Positions 1 through 8,135 of a stretch of DNA of 16,494 nt are shown piece by piece. Both the position numbers and the translations under genes were made by a program. This stretch comes from DATLAN01 sp035527455 (GTDB lineage Bacteria > Planctomycetota > Planctomycetia > Pirellulales > Thermoguttaceae), in assembly GCA_035527455.1 (NCBI GenBank), contig DATLAN010000492.1:1-16494 (forward strand), read 5' to 3'. Each line of letters begins with the position of its first letter. The first letter of the stretch is position 1. Below the pieces are notes generated by a model that worked only from the letters and a program-made list of their open reading frames with translations, was not told the origin of the DNA and searched no databases.

Positions 1-156
1 CACGCGACGGGAGTCCTCTATCCTCGTTTGTTGGATCGGATCGCCAGCCACCGCGTCCACTTTCGTCCCGGCCGACATGATCCGCGGCCAGGAGACACAA
101 TAGTCAAAGACCTCGGCAACGGACACAAACGCCAACCTCACGAACTGACCCATTGA
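1..156. other. Window-edge stretch, open on both strands, coding status unresolved
   Basis: The plus strand is open in frame 1 from the window edge to a TGA at 154-156 (51 codons), which could be the C-terminus of a gene starting outside the window. The minus strand is also open from an ATG at 153-151 to the window edge, with a second in-frame ATG at 78-76; this could be the start of a gene running out of the window in the same direction as the HzsA-like operon. Neither ATG has a visible Shine-Dalgarno sequence, and I recognise no family in either translation. At most one of the two is real. Confidence 0.25.
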
Positions 157-167
157 AACTTAGTGCC

Positions 168-264
168 GTTGGGGCTTGCCCTGACGCCACGAGAACCGAT
201 GCTACCGTACCATGCGTCAGGGCAAGCCCTGACCTACCATGCGTCAGGGCAAGCCCTGACCTAC
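168..264. repeat. Three copies of an 18-bp palindromic repeat
   Basis: The core is GTCAGGGCTTGCCCTGAC, which pairs as an 8-bp stem with a 2-nt loop. Copy one (about 168-186) has two mismatches in its left arm. Copies two and three form a perfect 27-bp tandem repeat (211-237 and 238-264) with the core in the opposite orientation. The last copy ends 5 nt before the stop codon of the minus-strand HzsA-like gene, so transcripts of that operon would run straight into these hairpins. There is no T-tract, so this is not a classical intrinsic terminator. The same repeat recurs at 10332-10432. Confidence 0.85.
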
Positions 265-268
265 ACGG

Positions 269-3172
269 CTACTCGAGCGTGGGCTGGACGATCTCGCCGC
301 GGGCTTGGGCTTCGGTGTTTTCGTAAGAGCCGAAGAAGTCGCTGTTGCTGTCCAGCCATAGGGTAATGCGGTGCATCTCCTCCTTCGAGAGCTTCACGTC
401 GTAATGGCCTTGCTCGAGGATCGCGTACAACCTCGACGCCCGGGCGCCGAACTTGCCGGGGAAGGTCATCGGATCGGTCCAGGCCGCATCGTCGTAGAAA
501 AAGGCGTAGGGCCGCAAGTTGTCGTAGGACGGGTAGAACCTTCCGCGGTTGTTCTCGACGTCGCCGCGGCCGAGATCGAAAGCCTTGGGCTCCTTCTCAT
601 GACACGCCGCGCAGTGCCGATCGAGCACCGGCTGGACCAGTCGCGGAAAGCTGAACGGCTTGGAACCGTCGACCTCGGGCTGGATCTTCGACGGGGCCCG
701 GCGCATGGCCAGCGGCGTTTCGGCGGGCGACTGCGGCGAACGGTGGCGCGACGCGTGGCAGCCTTGGCAGATCAGCGTCTCGCCGGGGTGGACGTAGGTG
801 GCGCTTCGCATCGACTGGACCGCCAGCCCGTCCTCGTCGAGCGCCTGAAAGTGTACGGGAATATCCACCGGTACGCGGAAATAGGCGCTGCCGTCCTCCT
901 CCACCGGCACCGTGCCGAGGATCGCCCGGGCGCCCTTCTGGCTGCCGTATCCGATCGCCGGGTTGTGGGCGTAGGGCGTGGTCTTGGGTAACAGTTGAAC
1001 GATCCGCAGGGTCTTGATTTGCGTTTCCTCGGGCCACGGCCTCTGGCTGTCGTAGACGTTGACCAATCCCACCAGTGCGGTCGTCGGCAGGGTGTTCGGA
1101 TCGGGCGGCATGAACTTCTCGCCCGGCTCCAGCGGCTTGCCCACCAGCGTCTTGTGCGGAACGACCGGCGGCTTGATTCGGGGCTGAAGCGGAATCGGGC
1201 TCAAGCAGGAAATCGCCGGGTCGCGATAGAGGAGGTCGCGGTTGCCGAACGTGTCGACCAGGTAGATCCCGTAGTTGTTGGCCTCGCCCGCGTTCGACCG
1301 GCTGTGAGCGTCGTAGACGCACAGGTAGAAATCCTCGCTCAGCGGCCAGGCGGTGGCGTAGTTGGCCGGGTCGTAATGCGTTCGGCATTCCGATTCGGGG
1401 AAAAGCTGATCGGGCGTCAGCCGGCGGACCGGGCCCATGGCGTAGTCGTCCTCGACCGTCGGATCGACGATCACCAGCGACCCGTAGGCCTGGCCGTGGT
1501 GGCAAGCGGCCGTGGCGACCAGCTTCTGCGAGCCGGGGATGGCGCGGTTATCGGCCTCGAAGTGCGGACGGTCGCCGGCGCGCAGGGCGATATTGCCGTG
1601 GATCACCCGGGAATCGCGGCCGTCGGGCGTGGTGATCCAAGGGTGATGCGCCTGGTTGAACCCGCGGTCGACGTAATCCCAGCGGGTGTAGACGATCATG
1701 CCGTTGTGATCGACGCTGGGTTGCCATTCGTTGGTTTCGTGGGGGCTGAGCTTCACGATGTCCGTGCCGTCGGCGTTCATCGAGTGCAGCGTGAAGCTGG
1801 GCACCGGCCGGCCGTGGCACCGCCCGTAGCCGCCGCGCCGCTCCGAGATCATCGCGATCCGCCCGTTGGGCAGGAAGCACGGGTCGAAATCGTCCCAGGG
1901 GCCGTCGGTCAACTGCACCAGGTGCGTGCCGTCGACGCCGACCCGGAAGATGTGCCACGTGTTGTTCTCGTTCCACGTGTACGAGTGGCGGCGTTCGGTC
2001 GTATCGGTGTAGGCGAAGAGAATCGTTCGGCCGTCGAAGGACAGCTCGGGCGAGAGGTAGGCGCCTTCGGACGTGAACTGCCGGCCGGCGAAGCGTCCCT
2101 GCTCGACGACCGAGTTCTCCAGGACGTCGGTCACCGCCGGCCGGTCGGAGAAGGGCTTTTCCAGGATGAACAACCCGCCGCCGGGCCGCGCGTGGAACCC
2201 GAAGAACTGGTCGCACATGTGATTGCCCGTCGTCTCCGCGTCGGGGTTGAAGTGGCGCTTGATGAACAGGATGCGGTCGAAGTTCAACAGCGGGTTGGAG
2301 AAGGCGATCTTCCGGCGGAGCTTTAACACCTCGCGGAAGACTTCCAGGCGGGCTTTCGCATCCTCCACGTCGATCCGCTCCGCCCGCTCGGCCAGTTGCT
2401 TCAACTCGGATCGTTCGGCTGCGAGGTTCGGTCCGCCAGGCATCTTCTGCAGGTGTTCGGCCAGCGCGTCGGTGCGGCGCAGCACGACGTCCAGCGGATC
2501 GCGGTCGGTCTGGTGGATCGTCGACTCGGGCCGGTAAGCCTGCTCGATGACGTTGGGCCTCCAGGGCTGGGCCATCTGGCCCTGCAGCGAGGCGAAGCGG
2601 GACGCCGCCTCGTCCGAGGCATCGAAATCGATCGGTATCCCGGCCGCCGTGATGCGGACGCCCGTGGTCTGGGGGCGTTTGCCGACGACCTCGAACCGGG
2701 CCTCGACCCAGTCGGTGTGATCGTGGCCGAAATCGTTGCCGCCGACGGTGACGACCAGGTCGAGCATTTTGACGCCGGCCAGGTTCACGTCGACCGGCCG
2801 GGCCGCCTCGCCGCCGTGCATCACAGGACTTTTCCAGAGCTGTTTGCCGTCGCCGATGACGATGAACTCGGCGCTGCCCGCGGTGCCCACCTCGTCGTCG
2901 ATGCCGACCAGCGCAGTGAACTTGCTCGTTCCGCCGTCGAGATGGACGCGGATCGCGCCGGGCGGATGGGTGCCCACGCCGCGTTGATACGGCTTTCCGG
3001 CAATACTCAGCCCGCGGCCGTCGATCGACTTGTTGCGTTGCGTCGACCCGTAGCCGCATTCCGAACGGCTCATGTCCAGCTCGTCGAGCCAAACGGTCTC
3101 GGCCGCGGCGGCGGGAATTCCGAACGAAAAGAGACAGACTAGTGTCGCACCGAGGATTGTTCGTTTCGGCAT
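269..3172 (-). CDS. Secreted HzsA-like twin-CXXCH protein with N-terminal NPCBM domain
   Basis: The 967-residue product starts at the ATG at 3172, preceded by AGGAG 10 nt upstream and followed directly by a Sec-type signal peptide (about residues 1-24); longer in-frame starts would bury the leader. Residues about 25-164 form an NPCBM domain (GVGTHPP at 66-72, DHTDWVEARF at 151-160), a galactose-binding-like fold. A helical linker follows, then from about 295 TolB/PD40-like propeller strands (for example FDGRTILFAYTD and PNGRIAMISERRGG), and a C-terminal region with two c-type haem motifs, CQGCH (802-806) and CAACH (854-858). The order of propeller then haem region matches hydrazine synthase alpha-like proteins, which non-anammox planctomycetes also carry. 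It probably acts in the periplasm or outside the cell as a haem protein; the substrate is unknown. It is the second gene of an operon, 47 nt after its paralogue. Family assignment is fairly sure; hydrazine synthesis is not implied. Confidence 0.85.
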   Translation of the reverse strand: MPKRTILGATLVCLFSFGIPAAAAETVWLDELDMSRSECGYGSTQRNKSIDGRGLSIAGKPYQRGVGTHPPGAIRVHLDGGTSKFTALVGIDDEVGTAGSAEFIVIGDGKQLWKSPVMHGGEAARPVDVNLAGVKMLDLVVTVGGNDFGHDHTDWVEARFEVVGKRPQTTGVRITAAGIPIDFDASDEAASRFASLQGQMAQPWRPNVIEQAYRPESTIHQTDRDPLDVVLRRTDALAEHLQKMPGGPNLAAERSELKQLAERAERIDVEDAKARLEVFREVLKLRRKIAFSNPLLNFDRILFIKRHFNPDAETTGNHMCDQFFGFHARPGGGLFILEKPFSDRPAVTDVLENSVVEQGRFAGRQFTSEGAYLSPELSFDGRTILFAYTDTTERRHSYTWNENNTWHIFRVGVDGTHLVQLTDGPWDDFDPCFLPNGRIAMISERRGGYGRCHGRPVPSFTLHSMNADGTDIVKLSPHETNEWQPSVDHNGMIVYTRWDYVDRGFNQAHHPWITTPDGRDSRVIHGNIALRAGDRPHFEADNRAIPGSQKLVATAACHHGQAYGSLVIVDPTVEDDYAMGPVRRLTPDQLFPESECRTHYDPANYATAWPLSEDFYLCVYDAHSRSNAGEANNYGIYLVDTFGNRDLLYRDPAISCLSPIPLQPRIKPPVVPHKTLVGKPLEPGEKFMPPDPNTLPTTALVGLVNVYDSQRPWPEETQIKTLRIVQLLPKTTPYAHNPAIGYGSQKGARAILGTVPVEEDGSAYFRVPVDIPVHFQALDEDGLAVQSMRSATYVHPGETLICQGCHASRHRSPQSPAETPLAMRRAPSKIQPEVDGSKPFSFPRLVQPVLDRHCAACHEKEPKAFDLGRGDVENNRGRFYPSYDNLRPYAFFYDDAAWTDPMTFPGKFGARASRLYAILEQGHYDVKLSKEEMHRITLWLDSNSDFFGSYENTEAQARGEIVQPTLE

Positions 3173-3219
3173 ACTTTGATGACTCCTTGTCGGAAGACAG
3201 GCTGCGAAGCCGCGAGCGG

Positions 3220-5640
3220 CTACTCCATGGTGGGCTGGACGATCTCGCCGCGGGCTTGGGCCTCGATGTTTTCGTAGGAGCCGAAGAAGTCGCTGTTGCT
3301 GTCGAGCCAAAGGGTGATGCGGTACATCTCTTCTTTCGAGAGCTTCACGTCGTAATGGCCTTGCTCGAGGATCGCGTACAACCTCGACGCCCGGGCGCCG
3401 AACTGGCCGGGGATCGTCACGGCGGGCGTCCAGCGGTCGTATCCCCAGTCGGGCGAGCCGTAGAAGAACGCATAACCGCGGAGGTTCTCATAGGACGTGT
3501 GCCACTTGCCGCCCTGCATGTCGCCGGCGCCGAGATCCATCGCCTTGGGCTCCTTCGCGTGACACGCCACGCAGTGGCGGTCCAAGACCGGCTGCACCAG
3601 CCGCGGATAACTGAACGGGTTCGAGCCGTCCACGTCGGGCCGAATCGGCGACGGCGGCCGTCGCATGGCCAGCGGGGTTTGGGCCGGAGAGACCGGCGCG
3701 TGGTGCCGCTGTTCGTGGCAACCCTGGCAAACCAGCTTCTGCCCCGGATGCACGTAGGTCGCGCTGCGCATCGACTGCACGGCCGTACCCCGCTCGTCCA
3801 AGGCCTGGAAGAAGACCGGCTTGCCCACCGGCAGGTCGAAATAGGCGCTGCCGTCGGCCTCGACCGGGACCGTGCCGAGGATCTTCCGTGCCGATTTCTC
3901 CAGCCCGTAGCCGATCCGCGGCTCGTGATGGTGCCACGTGGTCTTGGGCAGGACCTGCACGATCCGCAAGGCCGCGATCCGGGTCCCTTCCGGCCAAGGG
4001 GTCATGCTGTCGTACACGTCGACGAGGTTCACCGGCGCCGTCTTGGGAAGCTGGGCCTTGGGAAGGACCACGCCCTCCGGACGGCCCACCAACGCAACCT
4101 GCGGAACGACCGGCGGCCTTTGTCGCGGGCGCAGCGGCATCGGGCTCAGGCAGGAAACCTCCGGGTGGCGATAGATCAGTTCCTTGTTGCCGAACGCGTC
4201 GAGCAGGTAGATGCCGAAGTTGTTGCTCGTGCCACGTCCGGCGCTGCCCAACGGGTCGTAGACGCAAAGGTGGAACTCCTCGCTCAGCGGCCACGCCGTG
4301 GCGTAGACCTGGCGACCGTTTTCGGCCTCGGGGAACGGATTCTCCGGCGTCAGTCGCTTGACCGGCCCCATGGCGTTGTCGTCCTCGACGGTCGGATCGA
4401 TCACGACCAGCGATCCGTAGGCCTGGCCGTGATGGGCGGCCGCCGTGGCGACGTAGCGTTGCGAGTCGGGGATCGCGCGGAAATCCATCTCCATCAGCGG
4501 CAGATCACCCTGCGACTGGCTGAAATTGCCGTGGACCGCCCGGGCGTCGCGGCCGTCGGGCGTGGTGATCCACGGGTGGTGCGCCTGGTTGAAGCCGCGA
4601 TCGACGTAATCCCAGCGCGTGTAGACGATCATCCCGTTGTTGTTGACGCTGGGATGCCATTCGTTGGTCTCGTGGGGGCTCAAGCAGACGATGTCGCCGC
4701 CCTCGGCGTCCATCGAGTGGAGGGTGTACGAGGGGACGGGCCGGGCGTGGCACCGTCCGTACCCGCCCCGGCGCTCCGAGATCATCGCGATCCGGCCGTT
4801 GGGCAGCCAGGTGGGATCGAAGTCGTTCCACGGGCCGTCGGTCAACTGTCGCAGGCCCGATCCGTCCGCGTCGACCTTGAAGACGTGAAAGGTGCTCTGC
4901 TCGCTCCACTCGTATCGCGTCGGCTCGGCCTCGGTGTACGCGAAGAGGATCGTCTTGCCGTCGAAGGACAAGTCGGGCGAGAGGAACCCGCCGTTGTCGA
5001 GCCGCTGCCCCTGGAAACGGCCGTTCTCGCAGACCGAACCGGCGAGCACGTCGCTCAGTTGCGGCTTGTCGGTGAAAGCGCCTTCCAGCACGAACAGACC
5101 GCCGCAGCGGATGGCGTGGAAGCCGAAGTACTGGTCGCACATGTGATTGCCCGTCTTCTCGTTGCCGGGCAGGAAATGGCGCTGGATGAAGAGGATGCGG
5201 TCGAAATCCAGCAGCGGGTTCGAGAAGGCGATCTTCCGCCGCAACTGCGCGATCTGCTCGAAGAGATCGAGGCGGCCGTCGCGATCGTTCACGTCGACCC
5301 GAGCTGCCTGCCGCGCAAGTTCGTCGAGCCGCCCTTGTTCGGCCGAAAGGTCGGGCGCGTCGGGCATCTCTCTCACCCGGCCCAGCAGCGCCGCGGTCCG
5401 CCGCAGGACCACGTCGACCGGATTGCGGTCCGTCGCGAAGATCAGCGACTCCCGGCGGAAGGTCTGCTGGCCGACGTGGCCGTCGGCTTGACCGCGAAGG
5501 GCGGGAATGAGTTGTTGAAGATGGGCGAATTCCTCCCGTCGCTCGTCCGCCGGCGTCAGCGCCGCGACGGCGGCGGCGGCGGCGAGCGATCCCAAGAACG
5601 AAAGCGCGATCAGGAGGATTCGCAACGTCCCGGCTCTCAT
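3220..5640 (-). CDS. Secreted HzsA-like twin-CXXCH beta-propeller protein
   Basis: This 806-residue protein is a close paralogue of the gene at 269-3172. I chose the ATG at 5640 because it has GGAG about 9 nt upstream and opens directly into a hydrophobic leader (residues about 5-27); the frame stays open to 5772 but without a leader. It lacks the NPCBM domain: after the leader comes a helical stretch (about 30-140), then the shared segment NPLLDFDRILFIQRHF (about 141-156), propeller strands, and CQGCH (638-642) and CVACH (690-694) c-type haem motifs. The last 55 or so residues are almost identical in the two proteins, ending in EIVQPTME here and EIVQPTLE there. It is the first gene of the operon and has a plausible promoter at 5696-5724. 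Expected location is periplasmic or extracellular. No anammox genes (hzsB, hzsC, hdh) are present, so a general redox or binding role is more likely than hydrazine synthesis. Confidence 0.85.
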   Translation of the reverse strand: MRAGTLRILLIALSFLGSLAAAAAVAALTPADERREEFAHLQQLIPALRGQADGHVGQQTFRRESLIFATDRNPVDVVLRRTAALLGRVREMPDAPDLSAEQGRLDELARQAARVDVNDRDGRLDLFEQIAQLRRKIAFSNPLLDFDRILFIQRHFLPGNEKTGNHMCDQYFGFHAIRCGGLFVLEGAFTDKPQLSDVLAGSVCENGRFQGQRLDNGGFLSPDLSFDGKTILFAYTEAEPTRYEWSEQSTFHVFKVDADGSGLRQLTDGPWNDFDPTWLPNGRIAMISERRGGYGRCHARPVPSYTLHSMDAEGGDIVCLSPHETNEWHPSVNNNGMIVYTRWDYVDRGFNQAHHPWITTPDGRDARAVHGNFSQSQGDLPLMEMDFRAIPDSQRYVATAAAHHGQAYGSLVVIDPTVEDDNAMGPVKRLTPENPFPEAENGRQVYATAWPLSEEFHLCVYDPLGSAGRGTSNNFGIYLLDAFGNKELIYRHPEVSCLSPMPLRPRQRPPVVPQVALVGRPEGVVLPKAQLPKTAPVNLVDVYDSMTPWPEGTRIAALRIVQVLPKTTWHHHEPRIGYGLEKSARKILGTVPVEADGSAYFDLPVGKPVFFQALDERGTAVQSMRSATYVHPGQKLVCQGCHEQRHHAPVSPAQTPLAMRRPPSPIRPDVDGSNPFSYPRLVQPVLDRHCVACHAKEPKAMDLGAGDMQGGKWHTSYENLRGYAFFYGSPDWGYDRWTPAVTIPGQFGARASRLYAILEQGHYDVKLSKEEMYRITLWLDSNSDFFGSYENIEAQARGEIVQPTME

Positions 5641-5695
5641 TTTTCCAGCTCCGCAAAGAAGTCCAACGGACCGGCATCCCCGCCTGCTACCACCG

Positions 5696-5724
5696 ACTAT
5701 AACCGTTCGCGAGGTGCGAGTCCA
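5696..5724 (-). promoter_or_regulatory. Candidate sigma-70-type promoter of the HzsA-like operon
   Basis: On the minus strand TGGACT (5724-5719, four of six consensus bases) is followed after exactly 17 nt by TATAGT (5701-5696, five of six). The predicted start of transcription near 5689 leaves a leader of about 50 nt before the ATG at 5640. Its position just upstream of the operon supports it; no transcript data are available. Confidence 0.45.
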
Positions 5725-5766
5725 GAGTCGTTCGGAGCCTTCCACGCGGGTTTCGCCGACCCAAGC

Positions 5767-5794
5767 TTGCATAATCCCGCGAACCGGTTAGACT
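5767..5794 (+). promoter_or_regulatory. Weak candidate promoter for the sulfatase pair
   Basis: TTGCAT (5767-5772) and TAGACT (5789-5794) are separated by 16 nt in the divergent intergenic region 5641-5876. Both boxes are poor matches, and the leader to the ATG at 5877 would be about 75 nt, so this is only a suggestion. The rest of this region shows no further structure that I can identify. Confidence 0.22.
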
Positions 5795-5876
5795 ACACGA
5801 CCAGCGCCGAACGCCCGGGCACTGCGTTGCCCGGGGTCGTGCTACGGAGGCGCCCCCGGCAAGGCAGGGCTTCGAG

Positions 5877-7289
5877 ATGACAACGAACAACACCCCACGC
5901 AACTCGCGAAAGCCGACCCGGCGAGAGTTCCTCCAAACCGGCGCTCTGGGCGCGGGTGCGGTCATGACCCGATCCGCATTGGCCGCTCCGACGACGCCGA
6001 AGACCAAACCGCCGAATTTCCTGCTGGTCCTTTGCGACCAATTGGGCCTCGACGCGCTGGGCGGTCACGGATGTCCCGACGTACACACGCCGAACCTCGA
6101 CCGGCTGATCCGCCGCGGCACGACCTTCCTCGAGTCGCACAGCACCAACCCCGTTTGCTCCCCGGCACGCAGTTCGCTGATGACCGGGCGGATGCCGGTC
6201 GAGACGGGCGTGATCACCAACGGGCGGCCGATCCACCCGAGCTGTCCCACCATCGGCCAGTGGCTGGGCGAGTCGGGCTACGAGACGGTCTATTGCGGCA
6301 AGTGGCATCTGCCCGGCGGTGTCCCGCAGGCCGGCGACGGCTTCACCGTGCTGTCGTCTCGAAAGGGACAGGGCGATCTCGACGACGCGGCCGTCTCGCG
6401 GACCTGCGAGGCGTACTTGAAGAACCGCCCGCAGGACCGGCCGTACTTGATGGTGGCCTCGTTCCTGCAGCCGCACGACATCTGTTATTGGGGCAATCAC
6501 GCCGGAGACCGGATGCCCGCGGGGTTGCCGTTTCCGCAGCTTCGCGGCCGGCTGCCGGAGTTGCCGCCGAACAACAAGTCGCGTCCGCCGGCGCCGCAGA
6601 AGCTCGACGCGATCGTCTGCAACGTGTACAGCGAACAGCAGTGGCGATACTACCTCTACATCTACGCCCGGATGGTCGAGATGCTCGACGCCGACGTGGG
6701 ACGCGTGCTCGACGCCGTGGAAGCCTCCGGCCAATCCGAGAACACGGTGATCCTGTTCACCTCCGACCACGGCGACGGGCGGGGGCGTCACTCGCACGTG
6801 GCGAAGTGGTACCCGTACGAAGAGTCCGTCAAAGTACCCATGGTCGTGGCCTGCCCGGGCCGGATCGCGGCGAACCAGCGGGACGCCACCCACCTGGTTT
6901 CGGGCGTGGACGCGATGAGCACGATGTGCGACTACGCGGGGATCGAGCCGCCGCCGCACGTGCACGGCAGGAGCCTCCGGCCGCTGTTGGAAGGAAACAA
7001 CGCCGCGTGGCGGGAGTTCGTCTCCTCCGAGCACCACGTCACCGGGCGGATGCTCCGAACCGAGCAGTACAAGTACGTTCGCTACGAGGGCGACCCGGTC
7101 GAGCAGCTTTTCGACATGAAGTCCGATCCCTGGGAGATGAACAATCTCTACCGGGAGGCCCGTTGTGCGGGCGTTCTGGCGGACCACCGGAAACTGCTGG
7201 CCGAGTTCCAGGCCCGGCTGCGCCCCGTGCCGCCGACGCCCGGCCCGATCGAGACGAGACCTCGTGCAGTGAAGAAGAGGGCATCATGA
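5877..7289 (+). CDS. Tat-exported sulfatase (type I, formylglycine-dependent)
   Basis: This 470-residue protein hydrolyses a sulfate ester, probably of a polysaccharide, outside the cytoplasm. Residues 15-38 form a twin-arginine leader (TRREFLQ then a hydrophobic run). The sulfatase signature is NPVCSPARSSLMTGR (91-105), where Cys94 of the CXPXR motif would become formylglycine. Other family blocks are GKWH (141-144), QPHD (198-201) and TSDHGDGRGRH (295-305), with Lys310 following. The first metal-site block reads LCDQLG (52-57), with Gln where many sulfatases have a second Asp; this D-Q form occurs in choline-sulfatase-like and related subfamilies. The start ATG has only a weak upstream purine run. 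The gene overlaps the next one by ATGA, indicating translational coupling. No formylglycine-generating enzyme is in the window, so maturation must be encoded elsewhere. Substrate cannot be read from the sequence. Confidence 0.92.
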   Translation: MTTNNTPRNSRKPTRREFLQTGALGAGAVMTRSALAAPTTPKTKPPNFLLVLCDQLGLDALGGHGCPDVHTPNLDRLIRRGTTFLESHSTNPVCSPARSSLMTGRMPVETGVITNGRPIHPSCPTIGQWLGESGYETVYCGKWHLPGGVPQAGDGFTVLSSRKGQGDLDDAAVSRTCEAYLKNRPQDRPYLMVASFLQPHDICYWGNHAGDRMPAGLPFPQLRGRLPELPPNNKSRPPAPQKLDAIVCNVYSEQQWRYYLYIYARMVEMLDADVGRVLDAVEASGQSENTVILFTSDHGDGRGRHSHVAKWYPYEESVKVPMVVACPGRIAANQRDATHLVSGVDAMSTMCDYAGIEPPPHVHGRSLRPLLEGNNAAWREFVSSEHHVTGRMLRTEQYKYVRYEGDPVEQLFDMKSDPWEMNNLYREARCAGVLADHRKLLAEFQARLRPVPPTPGPIETRPRAVKKRAS

Positions 7290-8014
7290 ACAACGCCGAG
7301 AGCAACGTGCCGGACGAATTCCCCTTGAACACGATGGGGCCGGTTCTTGGCCGATTTTCTCCGCCGCCGCCACAGTTCGATCCGACCGGACCGTGGGAAA
7401 ACGCGTATGGCGTTTACACGCTGATCGGGACCAGCCGCGTGGGCACGCTGCGGCTGGAGCGGAAAGTCAACGCCGGCGGCCGCGTGACGCTCGACGTGCG
7501 ATATGAAAAGGGGTTGACCGAGGGCAGACAAGAGGTCGTGGGGTCGATGCAACTCGCCGGCGACGGTCCTTTGTCGACGCCCGTCGCCTGGACGTTTCAG
7601 TCGCAGGTCTTCGACGCCGCGGGAGACCCGGTGCCGTACACCCGGTTGAAGAAGTCGGCGATGGCCGGCAGTGACGCGATCGAAATCCGAGATCCCCGCC
7701 AGACTCGGCGGTTGCCCGTGCGCGGTCCATATACGCTCAACTGGGCGCTGTTCGACGCCGTGGGCCGGTTGCCCCGCGAGAAGACGGAACCCTTGAACTT
7801 CACGCTGATCGACCACTTCGACCAGCTCAAGCCGAACCAGACGCTCTCCTTCCGCAAGACGACGACCGTCACCGTCGCGGGCAACCCGCTGCGGCTGCAC
7901 GCCTACGACCAGATCGGCGAAGGGATCGTTCCCTGGGTCTATTGGGTCGACAATCAGGGCCGCTTGCTGTTAGCCGTCAGCGGGCTGGAGGGGTACGTGT
8001 GGGAGCAGAGTTAG
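7286..8014 (+). CDS. Conserved-looking hypothetical protein coupled to the sulfatase
   Basis: The product has 242 residues and I do not recognise its family. It starts at an ATG that overlaps the sulfatase stop codon (ATGA at 7286-7289), so it is probably translated by re-initiation and produced together with the sulfatase. It has no signal peptide or membrane segment. After a proline-rich start (SPPPPQFDPTGPW) it is rich in predicted beta strands, with alternating hydrophobic residues throughout, which suggests a beta-sandwich or barrel. The C-terminus is aromatic (PWVYWVDNQGRLLLAVSG, then YVWEQS). The lack of a leader places it in the cytoplasm while its partner is exported by Tat, so it could be a chaperone, a sensor or a cytoplasmic metabolic protein; none of these can be chosen from sequence alone. 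Confidence 0.75.
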   Translation: MNNAESNVPDEFPLNTMGPVLGRFSPPPPQFDPTGPWENAYGVYTLIGTSRVGTLRLERKVNAGGRVTLDVRYEKGLTEGRQEVVGSMQLAGDGPLSTPVAWTFQSQVFDAAGDPVPYTRLKKSAMAGSDAIEIRDPRQTRRLPVRGPYTLNWALFDAVGRLPREKTEPLNFTLIDHFDQLKPNQTLSFRKTTTVTVAGNPLRLHAYDQIGEGIVPWVYWVDNQGRLLLAVSGLEGYVWEQS

Positions 8015-8030
8015 AGGCTGTAGGGAGAAA

Positions 8031-8134
8031 ATGACGAATGACGAATGACGAATGACGAATGACGAATGACGAATGACGAAACGCGCACATCTTGATCGTT
8101 CGTCATTCGTCATTCGTCATTCGTCATTCGTCAT
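8031..8134. repeat. Inverted pair of heptamer arrays (ATGACGA)7 and (TCGTCAT)5
   Basis: Seven perfect copies of ATGACGA run from 8031 to 8079, and after 20 nt five perfect copies of the reverse complement TCGTCAT run from 8100 to 8134. The two arrays can pair as a long hairpin of 35 bp or more. They fill the convergent gap between the hypothetical gene ending at 8014 and the minus-strand gene ending at 8136. Tandem heptanucleotide repeats of this kind (STRR-type) are known from cyanobacteria and other bacteria. Function is unknown; the array could act as a bidirectional transcription barrier. Confidence 0.95.
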
Positions 8135-8135
8135 T

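Noticed and set aside
163..366. Small plus-strand frame over the left palindromic repeats
   Set aside because: About half of it is translated repeat units and the rest is antisense to the HzsA-like C-terminus.
269..5640. True hydrazine synthase locus (anammox)
   Set aside because: Only alpha-like proteins are present; there are no beta or gamma subunits, hydrazine dehydrogenase or other anammox genes, and HzsA-like paralogues are known from non-anammox planctomycetes.
3142..5880. Open frame of 912 codons on the plus strand, antisense to an HzsA-like gene
   Set aside because: It mirrors the codon bias of the minus-strand gene, has low-complexity Arg/Val/Asp-rich composition and no family motif or ribosome binding site; the minus strand shows clear domains and haem motifs.
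5793..7187. Open frame of 464 codons antisense to the first sulfatase
   Set aside because: No recognisable motif, while the plus strand carries an unmistakable sulfatase.
8031..8134. CRISPR array
   Set aside because: The repeats are contiguous heptamers without spacers, and there are no cas genes.
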